Source: Bathymodiolus brooksi (lineage: Eukaryota > Mollusca > Bivalvia > Mytilida > Modiolidae). Taken from it: a DNA stretch of 64,000 bases. Made by a program: the position numbers and the translations under genes. Shown in pieces: positions 56,683-64,000 of this stretch. The stretch covers positions 25,996,186-26,060,185 of the forward strand of contig OY804585.1 in the NCBI GenBank assembly GCA_963680875.1, read 5' to 3'. The notes beneath the pieces were generated by a model that had not been told where the DNA came from, did no database searches, and worked only from the letters and a program-made list of their open reading frames with translations. Numbering within the stretch: position 1 is the stretch's first letter; the number at the start of each line of letters is the position of its first letter.

Positions 56683-58320
56683 CAGTGGGGGAGACATGTT
56701 GTATGGATGTCACGAGGGAGACATGTCGTATGGATGTCACGGTGGAGACATGTCGTATGGATGTCACGGTGGAGACATGTTGTATGGATGTCACGGGGGA
56801 GACATGTTGTATGGATGTCACGGGGAGACATGTTGTATGGATGTCACGGGGGAGACATGTTGTATGGATGTCACGGTGGAGACATGTTGTATAGATGTCA
56901 CGGTGGAGACATGTTGTATGGATGTCACGGGGGCGACATGTTGTATGGATGTCACGGTGGAGACATGTATGGATGTCACGAGGGAGACATGTATGGATGT
57001 CACGGTGGAGACATGTTGTATGGATGTCACGGTGGAGACATGTATGGATGTCACGGTGGAGACATGTTGTATGGATGTCACGGGGGAGACATGGTGTATG
57101 GATGTCACGGGGGAGACATGTTGTATGAATGTCACGGGGGAGACATGTTGTATGGATGTCACGGGGGAGACATGTTGTATGGATGTCACGGTGGAGACAT
57201 GTTGTATGGATGTCACGGGGGAGACATGTTGTATGGATGTCACGGTGGAGACATGTTGTATGGATGTTACGGTGGAGACATGTATGGATGGCACGGTGGA
57301 GACATGTTGTATGGATGTCACGGGGAGACATGTTGTATGGATGTCACGGGGGAGACATGTTGTATGGATGTCACGGGGGAGACATGTTGTATGGATGTCA
57401 CGGTGGAGACATGTTGTATGGATGTCACGGTGGAGACATGTTGTATGGATGTCACGGGGGAGACATGTTGTATGGATGTCACGGTGGAGACATGTTGTAT
57501 GGATGTCACGGTGGAGACATGTTGTATGGATGTCACGGTGGAGACATGTTGTATGGATGTCACGGTGGAGACATGTTGTATGGATGTCACGGGGGAGACA
57601 TGTTGTATGGATGTCACGGTGGAGACATGTTGTATGGATGTCACGGTGGAGACATGTTGTATGGATGTCACGGTGGAGACATGTTGTATGGATGTCACGG
57701 GGGAGACATGTTGTATGGATGTCACGGGGGAGACATGTTGTATAGATGTCACGGTGGAGACATGTTGTATGGATGTCACGGGGGAGACATGTTGTATGGA
57801 TGTCACGGGGGAGACATGTTGTATGGATGTCACGGTGGAGACATGTTGTATGGATGTCACGGGGGAGACATGTTGTATGGATGTCACGGTGGAGACATGT
57901 TGTATGGATGTCACGGTGGAGACATGTTGTATGGATGTCACGGTGGAGACATGTTGTATGGATGTCACGGTGGAGACATGTTGTATGGATGTCACGGGGG
58001 AGACATGTTGTATGGATGTCACGGTGGAGACATGTTGTATGGATGTCACGGTGGAGACATGTTGTATGGATGTCACGGGGGAGACATGTTGCATGAATGT
58101 CACGGTGGAGACATGTTGTATGGATGTCACGGTGGAGACATGTTGTATTGATGTCACGGGGGAGACATGTTGTATGGATGTCACGGGGGAGACATGTTGT
58201 ATAGATGTCACGGTGGAGACATGTTGTATGGATGTCACGGGGGAGACATGTTGTATGGATGTCACGGGGGAGACATGTTGTATGGATGTCACGGTGGAGA
58301 CATGTTGTATGGATGTCACT
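56683..58320 (+). repeat. 27-bp minisatellite, about 60 units
   Basis: The unit is GGAGACATGTTGTATGGATG TCACGGT/GGG (27 bp). The main variant is T/G in the CGGTGG/CGGGGG part. Some units are 24 bp (GACATGTATGG, loss of TTG) and two are 26 bp. Since 27 and 24 are multiples of three and no unit contains a stop, several frames on both strands stay open for hundreds of codons; the 26-bp units only shift among them. The array starts about 140 bp beyond the stop codon of the receptor gene on the minus strand. Confidence 0.95.
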
Positions 58321-58458
58321 TGCTTAGACGTTTGTATGTGTTACTCATATTAGATTTGTTGACTAAGAGCTAACCAAGATCGAGATAACAATGTCCAAGC
58401 GACTATACTGATTACTGTCTGAATAAAGTGTTCAAAAATCTATAATACACCCGTGTCC

Positions 58459-60447
58459 CTAACTATCATCGTCTGTTGGAGGACCAAGTTTTTCCGCAAT
58501 GTCTTTAAGCAAGGTTTTGTTAAGGTTAGAAAAAGGTATGCCATATCCAAGTCTAACAAACGCTTTAAGCCTTCTATCCTCAACAGTTCTGCTTTTCAGA
58601 AGATCAAAATTCACCACAATGATATTTGTTGTTTCATCACTTTTAAATGTGTTCCATATTTTATTCCATTCAGTAATTTGGTCTTCCGATTTTAGGTACT
58701 TTTCACTTAGAATAACTATAAAGCACTTGGACTTGCTTATATGTTCACTGATTTGATCAAACCATGCCCCGCCAGCAGGAATATCTTTACATGGTATACA
58801 CATATTGTATTCTAGATTGTTGAGATAAACATAAAATTCTTTCGTTACCCATAAAACTGGAACAAGTAACCATACATATATACCATATGACCATTTAGGG
58901 GGACATAGTTCATTTTCAGATAATGCTATAATGTCTATATTTTCTTTGCCTTTCTTGCATGTAATTATATCATGAAATTTGACACAATTTCTTTCTTTTG
59001 GACGATCTAACCATATTTTAATCCACATCATCCCACACTTACATTTTGACAACTTCAAATTACCAAACGAAAATTTGCACGGATTCTTTGTCAGGAGTGA
59101 CCTTTCAAGACTTGTTATTTTATTATGACGTAGACTTATAACGTCTAATTTATCTATACTATAGACTGCTTTGTCTACAACAACAATTCTGTTATAAAAC
59201 AAGTCAATCCGTTTTGTTTTAGTAAGGTAATAACGGTTTACAAACATTTGAATCATGTTATGACTGAGGTCAATGTCAAGGTCATCATAGTCCGGAAGTG
59301 CTGTCGGCATTTTCCTGTAACCAATATATGAACATGTGACTACTACCCTCTTTCTGGACGGTTGCTTGAAACATTTACATTTTGGCGGACATTTTTCTTT
59401 TAAAGTAATGTCGCAAATGAGGCGGTCTTCCAAATCTTTTCTGCCATAGAAATGTCTTACAGTATATCCCTTCAAGTTAGGTGGGTTTGCGCATCTGAAT
59501 TGAAGTTCATCGAAGTTTTGCAGCATATCCATAGTTAGAGTTACATATTTATACGCTGTACAATCACATATCCATGGATTATGTTCCAAATGCATTACAT
59601 AATTAAATGTCATCGGTAATGCTAATTTCATATTCTTAAATCCTAATTCTAAAAGGGATGGCATGCGAGTAAATTTGTTACGTCTTAAATTAATCTCGCC
59701 TCCACCAAGACAATCTTCGTCTGCAAACCCTGACCATTCCAAATCATTCGTTATGGTAGATATATGATTTTCACAATATTCAAGATGATCAAAATAATAG
59801 CCTAAAAGCAGGTTACTAATGTCTATTGTTATCAAACGATTCCATCCAAGATATAACTCAGCTAAACTCAGTCCTGGACGAATATTGAGAGCTCTATGCT
59901 CTATATATGTTATTTGATTATCGGACAAACTGAGATAACGTAGAGAAGAAATACCGTAAAGGGATGAAGCTTTCAATACTGATAATCTATTCCCTTCTAA
60001 TTCTAAGGTATCCAGGAATTTAAGGCATCTCAAGTTTATTAAATCTTCTATTTTGTTCCCTACTATCGTAATATTTACCAGCTTAGGATAGTCACAGATA
60101 TTACCAGGGAAACGTGACATATTTCCATTATTGTGCTCCAGAATATGAAATGATTTATTCGTGTCATCTTTTATTATATTCGTTTGACCAGTTTCAGTTG
60201 TATATTCTATATCAAGATAACATATCATATGTTTATATCTAGAAAATAGCCAAAATGGAAATCCTAAGCGCTTACAGCAAAGAGCTGTTGGATTATTGGA
60301 AAACGTTCTGAACAAACAAGGATCTAAAGAAGCTACCTTGCAACACGTGTTACAAAACAAAACCTTAGTTTCTCTATCTTTATCTCTCCAATTAAAGCGT
60401 CCCGGGACCTTTATCTTATTTTGTTCTATAAACTTTTCCATTATCAT
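58459..60447 (-). CDS. Toll-like receptor, multiple-cysteine-cluster type, TIR domain without box 1
   Basis: 662 codons from the first ATG. Leucine-rich repeats lie at about residues 118-290 (LDTLELEGNRL, LRYLSLSDNQI, LAELYLGWNRL). A C-terminal cap follows (NPWICDC at 290, to about 346), then a second N-terminal cap (CPPKCKC, 353), short repeats (about 390-450) and a second C-terminal cap (CKCGMMW, 469). The membrane span is about 519-535. The cytoplasmic part has TIR box-2-like CKDIPAGG, ISKSKCFIVILSEKYLKSE and a tail to LKDIAEKLG. Two cysteine clusters mark the Toll/mccTLR layout. The usual box 1 (YDAFISY type) is absent: the span runs straight into WVTKEFYVYLNNLE, which aligns after box 1. 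Box 3 FW is also not seen. The true start is probably upstream: the frame is open to an acceptor at 60496 and gives hydrophobic ACVYILFVDVCTS, a likely signal peptide. In other animals such receptors sense microbes or cytokine-like ligands and signal through MyD88. Confidence 0.85.
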   Translation of the reverse strand: MIMEKFIEQNKIKVPGRFNWRDKDRETKVLFCNTCCKVASLDPCLFRTFSNNPTALCCKRLGFPFWLFSRYKHMICYLDIEYTTETGQTNIIKDDTNKSFHILEHNNGNMSRFPGNICDYPKLVNITIVGNKIEDLINLRCLKFLDTLELEGNRLSVLKASSLYGISSLRYLSLSDNQITYIEHRALNIRPGLSLAELYLGWNRLITIDISNLLLGYYFDHLEYCENHISTITNDLEWSGFADEDCLGGGEINLRRNKFTRMPSLLELGFKNMKLALPMTFNYVMHLEHNPWICDCTAYKYVTLTMDMLQNFDELQFRCANPPNLKGYTVRHFYGRKDLEDRLICDITLKEKCPPKCKCFKQPSRKRVVVTCSYIGYRKMPTALPDYDDLDIDLSHNMIQMFVNRYYLTKTKRIDLFYNRIVVVDKAVYSIDKLDVISLRHNKITSLERSLLTKNPCKFSFGNLKLSKCKCGMMWIKIWLDRPKERNCVKFHDIITCKKGKENIDIIALSENELCPPKWSYGIYVWLLVPVLWVTKEFYVYLNNLEYNMCIPCKDIPAGGAWFDQISEHISKSKCFIVILSEKYLKSEDQITEWNKIWNTFKSDETTNIIVVNFDLLKSRTVEDRRLKAFVRLGYGIPFSNLNKTLLKDIAEKLGPPTDDDS

Positions 60448-60495
60448 CGAGGTGCAGACATCAACAAATAGAATATAAACGCATGCTAGTTGTAT
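60448..60495 (-). CDS. Likely 5' extension of the Toll-like receptor (signal peptide)
   Basis: The frame of the receptor continues upstream for 16 codons (IQLACVYILFVDVCTS) to a good acceptor, TTTCTATATTTTACAG, whose AG is at 60496-60497 on the plus-strand scale. These hydrophobic residues would supply the signal peptide that the downstream ATG lacks. No in-frame ATG is present before a TAG further upstream, so the initiation codon would sit in a separate 5' exon that I did not find. Confidence 0.45.
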
Positions 60496-60549
60496 CTGTA
60501 AAATATAGAAAGGAATGAATATACCATATTGTACTACATGTGCAATTTT

Positions 60550-60765
60550 TGCCTATCACCACTAAAGCTGTGAGTTTGAAACCCGTTCATGGCTAGGTGT
60601 ACTCGATACAACATTATGTGATAAAGTTTGTCAGTGACTTCCCACAGGTCGGTTGTTTTCATCGGGTACTCCTGTTCCCTCCACCAATAAAACTGACCAC
60701 CATAATATACCTGAAATATTGTTGAAAGTGGTGCTAAGCACCATAACCAACCACCATAGTGTACT
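60550..60765 (+). mobile_element. SINE family 1, 5' truncated
   Basis: CCTATCACCACTAAAGCTGT GAGTTTGAAACCCG, ATACAACATTATGTGATAAA GTTTGTCAGTGA, CCACCAATAAAACTGACC and TGTTGAAAGTGGTGCTAAGC, in family-1 order. Confidence 0.8.
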
Positions 60766-60769
60766 ACAG

Positions 60770-61384
60770 GACATTAGTTCACTCATGTTACAAAATGGCC
60801 GACCGAAGGGGTTGTTTTCTTACCCCAACCAGATTTTTTTCACACGAAACATTCGACATGAAAAATTGTTAATTATTCTATAAATTTCACCAAACATTTT
60901 TAGCTCAAACTCCACGATCAGATTATTTATTTCTTGTTTCTTTCAGGTCATGACATTTTTGTAATTTGGCTTAAAAAACGAACATAGCATCCCCCTAAAA
61001 GCTAAATGATCGTTCCCTAATAATTTAAATATTCATTCACATGGTAACAAAAATATTGATGATATATTTTGATATATAATTCTGAATTTGGTACTGTTAT
61101 AAAACGTTGCTCATTAACTTTTATTTTATCTGGCGATCAACTAGCATGTATCAATACAATGGATAAGATCACCTCGGATATCACATTTCAAACGACCAAT
61201 CAGAGAAGAGCTTACAAGAGCTAGGTATTATACAGCATAGTTGCTTTATGAACCATTAGAGCTTCCATTTGTGATTAAAATATAGATTGTCTGATACAGA
61301 ATGTTGTTAGGTGGTAAAATAAAACACCACTGCGTCTAACTTTGATTAAAATGTTCATATGTCTGTGTGCTTATTATATATTTA
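60770..61384. other. No gene recognised
   Basis: AT-rich sequence 5' of the Toll-like receptor on the minus strand. It should include its promoter or a 5' exon, but no element can be singled out by eye. Confidence 0.4.
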
Positions 61385-61720
61385 ATTACAAATGTATAAT
61401 AAAATGAAAAAATAATAATAATACCACACTGTCTGAACATTTCCAAAATCCAATTAAGAAAATCGTAGAAAGAGGCAAAATCGATACCACGTGTTCACAT
61501 AAATACACGAAAATTAAATTCCCTGACTTATTACATGCACTTCAGTAAAAAAATACCGGGGTTAAACTAGTTTTATGTGCCCAAACCTCCTCTATGTAAT
61601 GTGATGTCCAACTCCAATCTTCAAGCTAAGAATTATGGGTATCCTACGTCATTTCCCACTATCACCTCCACCTCAGCAATGGTGGACGTCATGAGAAATA
61701 TCTTTCATTGTGGATAAACC
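61385..61720. repeat. Dispersed repeat Z
   Basis: ATACCACACTGTCTGAACAT, TCCAATTAAGAAAATCGTAG AAAGAGG, GGGGTTAAACTAGTTTTATG and CCTCCTCTATGTAATGTG match 40375-40630 and 43010-43330. A short relic (TGTGGCGGAGTTTAACCAGT) is at about 62572-62592. Confidence 0.65.
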
Positions 61721-62120
61721 ACGCCTACATATTCTGTCTTAACAAACATCACACACAGACGAGAAGGTAGTCACCCAATGAAAAATCGATTGTACCGAAA
61801 TGAAAAAGGGGGTCTATTTTTCGACGTATGACAAGGGTTATTCTCCGAGTGCAGTGATACGGAACCAAAACTTTATGTTTTCTATGCTGGAGGATGGTTC
61901 ACCACACCATGATGTTTGTGCCACAGCGATATTGGAATGGTAGGGGAACTAACCCGGTAGAAGCTATTGTTTCCTACTACCAATTTCATTACAATTATTT
62001 TTTTGCTTATCAATTTATTGCTATCTGATGTTATTATTCACTGCCATTATCTTCATTTATATAGATTGTGATTTTTTCGTACTCATCCCCTGTAATTTGT
62101 ATTTTGTCTTTGTCCTTATA
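61721..62120. other. No gene recognised
   Basis: No coding exon or repeat identified with confidence. Confidence 0.35.
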
Positions 62121-62124
62121 TCAC

Positions 62125-62460
62125 GTGATTGCTACTAGTGGAGCAGGAACTGCTTACCCTTCCGGAGCACCTGAGTTCACTCTTGGTTTTTAATCTGATT
62201 CGTGTTACTCAATCTTTAGTTTTGTGTTTGTTTTGTAGATCGTTATTTTTTCCTTTTGTCCTTTTTCTTTTGGCCATTGTGTTGTCTGTCCTTTTACGGA
62301 TTCTGATTACCCTTTGGTATCTTGTGGCCATTGTGTTGTCTGTCTTTCTATTTACGGATTCTGATTACCCCTTTGGTATCTTGTGGCCATTGTGTTGTCT
62401 GTCCTTCTATTTACGGATTCTGATTACCCTTTGGTATCTTCAAACTCTTCTTAGACATTG
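62125..62460 (+). mobile_element. Family X element with three copies of its 3' module
   Basis: Head TGGAGCAGGAACTGCTTACC, CTTCCGGAGCACCTGAGTTC, TTGTAGATCG. The module TGGCCATTGTGTTGTCTGTC, CTTCTATTTACGGATTCTGA, TTACCCTTTGGTATCTTG appears three times (about 62272-62436, unit about 55-60 bp), and the element ends CAAACTCTTCTTAG. This looks like an early stage of array growth. The open frame through it is a shadow. Confidence 0.9.
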
Positions 62461-62464
62461 TTGG

Positions 62465-63142
62465 TAATCAATTCCATCAATATAAAAACAAAACTAACAA
62501 TCTAATCAAAATTACAACTCTGTACTTGCATATTATTTTGCCTGGCCTTTGTGTGTAACAGACATAAAAATGTGGCGGAGTTTAACCAGTTAATGGGATC
62601 CTAATCCTCCCCTCTTGACAACTGGATCTCCAACGGCAATACATATATAAACAAACCATTAAAAAAAACTGCTCAGATTTGCTTCCACTCAAAAAGACCA
62701 CATAATATCACAATACTGAATGACAACAATAACATGGACAATACAGGTGCAGGGTCAACGAATGCACCATGCAAACAGTCCGACCTACCATTCAACGTTT
62801 AGACGGGTGGTATATTTCCAAGAGCCAGGAAATTGTTTTCAACCAGATTATTTTCGACACGAAAATTTTTTTTTTTTTTCCCAAATATTACCAAAAATGT
62901 TCGTTGAAAACTGCAGGGTTATATGATTTATTTTTGCATATTCAGAAATTTCAATTGAAGACAGGATTGAAAAAAATATATATAGCCCAGCACCACCATG
63001 TTTAAACATAAACTAACAATTAGTCAATATCATCTTATAAACTTAGTGAGAATCTGTAATGACTATGAGCGTTTAACAATTTTGTTTTCAATCTAATTAA
63101 ATTTTGATATCCTCTCTACCACCTCCATTTTCTTTGTTGCAG
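62465..63142. other. No gene confirmed; possible intron
   Basis: Two overlapping plus-strand open frames at 62720-63005 show no recognisable family. If the exon at 63143 is real, this is probably its upstream intron. Confidence 0.35.
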
Positions 63143-63377
63143 TCCAATGCAGAGACAAAGAAAAAGAAGGGAACAAACCATGATCTTATCGTGGAAGGCC
63201 CCGGGTTGTACGGACAGAATTCCCTTTTTCGTCTCCGAGTCAAGACCTTCGCCTTTTCCCAAAATGTACAAAAGGCTTATTAAAAACGTAGATATATCAA
63301 ATTTAGAGCACACGACTCGTTTCTGGAATAATCTTCATCAGCTACACTCAAAATTGAAAGATAGGAAAGTCAAATAA
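63143..63377 (+). CDS. Possible terminal exon, unknown protein
   Basis: A strong acceptor (pyrimidine tract then TTTCTTTGTTGCAG, AG at 63141-63142) is followed by a frame of about 78 codons to TAA at 63375-63377. It includes basic QRQRKRREQ, then WKAPGCTDRIPFFVSE, PSPFPKMYKRLIKNVD and FWNNLHQLHSKLKDRK. A second frame is open for about 50 codons from the same acceptor, so the frame is not certain. I do not recognise the family. No partner exon on the plus strand was confirmed. Confidence 0.35.
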
Positions 63378-63654
63378 TTTAACTTAAGATTTTTCTGGCC
63401 AGACAGAAAAAAAAAATACTTCGAACACCCCTGTCCAAAATGAAAATGGTTTGTGCCGTATCTCTATAGTATAAAAAGCCAGATATAAAAGCCATTTTGA
63501 ACTCACCATTGTAAAATTTTGTAACAAGTTCCTTTTCCTATTAAAAGTTGATTAATGTTATTTTATGTAACTACAATACACCTATTTAATCACAAACCAC
63601 ATCCTGGCTGATACAGTCATTGTAAAACCAAAAGTTAGTAATTGCTATATATAT

Positions 63655-63800
63655 ACATGTTTTAATTAATAAAAGTTAGAGAATACCGGAGGGGCAATAA
63701 AAAATGGACATTCCAGAGAAACTAAAAACACAGGATACACAACACAAAGAACAACAAAACAAAAACACAATACAATATGTTGTTGATACCACTATACGCA
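63655..63800 (-). mobile_element. Family X relative with a single 31-bp-type module
   Basis: The inverse reads AGTTTCTCTGGAATGTCCAT, TTTTTATTGCCCCTCCGGTA, TTCTCTAACTTTTATTAATT. This matches the border of head and first array unit at about 34052-34110, but with one unit only. It represents the unexpanded form of the 34-36 kb element. Confidence 0.75.
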
Positions 63801-63923
63801 AACAAACTCTCCGCTTAGAATATGTTTGGCATTAGATCTCTCTCATTTTTTGGGTTAATAATATGATTCATGTAAATACATCAACACTATTGCGTTTACA
63901 AAGAAAGTCATTTAAAAATCAGT

Positions 63924-64000
63924 ACCTATCACGAAGATTGTGAATTCCATTCTGTCCCATGACGAGTTATACCCGATACAACTTCATGTTAGGTCAGTTG
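63924..64000 (+). mobile_element. SINE family 1 fragment, cut by the window end
   Basis: CCTATCACGAAGATTGTGAA TTCCATTCTG, CCGATACAACTTCATGTTAG match the central part of family 1. Confidence 0.6.

Noticed and set aside
56675..58353. Very long open frames (up to 548 codons) on both strands
   Set aside because: They arise from a 27-bp tandem repeat with no stop codon. Several frames are open at once, composition follows the unit, and no splice or start context supports translation.

Overview
The window looks like nuclear DNA from a bivalve mollusc, most likely a mytilid mussel or close relative. It is strongly AT-rich, has spliced genes with GT-AG introns, and carries no bacterial operons. It is crowded with short interspersed repeats of types I remember as abundant in mussel genomes: two tRNA-derived SINE families, an element ending in a TTTGGTATCTTC-like 3' module, and an element bounded by GCTCACC/GGTGAGC. 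The species assignment rests on recall of repeat families, not on a search. Gene density is low and about half the window is recognisable repeat.

Region by region. 0-8 kb: small inverted-repeat elements, hairpins, short tandem repeats and two doubtful exons. 8.4-11.2 kb: a pogo/Tigger-like terminal-inverted-repeat element interrupted by an internally deleted LINE. 11.4-16.1 kb: another inverted-repeat element, then a 3.05 kb foldback element with arms of about 380 bp. 16.6-21.2 kb: a local duplication, a Penelope-like reverse-transcriptase relic and a LINE 3' fragment. 21.4-26.5 kb: a roughly 1.18 kb unit present three times, the first copy split by a dead Tc1-like transposon; its end is fused to a permuted copy of an element also found at 0.9-1.85 kb.

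27.8-42.7 kb holds a minus-strand gene that I assembled from six exons whose splice sites and phases agree at every joint. It encodes a type I membrane protein with two CUB-like modules, each made from a pair of exons (phase 1-0-1), an acidic stalk, one membrane span, and a tyrosine-rich tail with a YSLL and a PPSY motif. The signal-peptide exon was not found. The roughly 7.9 kb last intron is mostly two minisatellites (38-bp and 31-bp units). 44.4-50.9 kb is a 41-bp minisatellite of about 4 kb, a roughly 61-bp array and other repeats. 58.46-60.45 kb holds a minus-strand Toll-like receptor gene of the multiple-cysteine-cluster layout. Its TIR domain appears to lack box 1, and a 27-bp minisatellite of about 60 units lies just beyond its stop codon. 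A possible plus-strand terminal exon lies at 63.1 kb.

The most unusual theme is that one dispersed element family (called family X here) has expanded its 3' end into tandem arrays in at least four places, each time with a different unit length (31, 37/41, about 61 and about 59 bp), so it appears to seed minisatellites. The two recognisable genes are both membrane receptors with extracellular modules, and one is clearly of innate-immune type. Nothing in the sequence shows that they work together.
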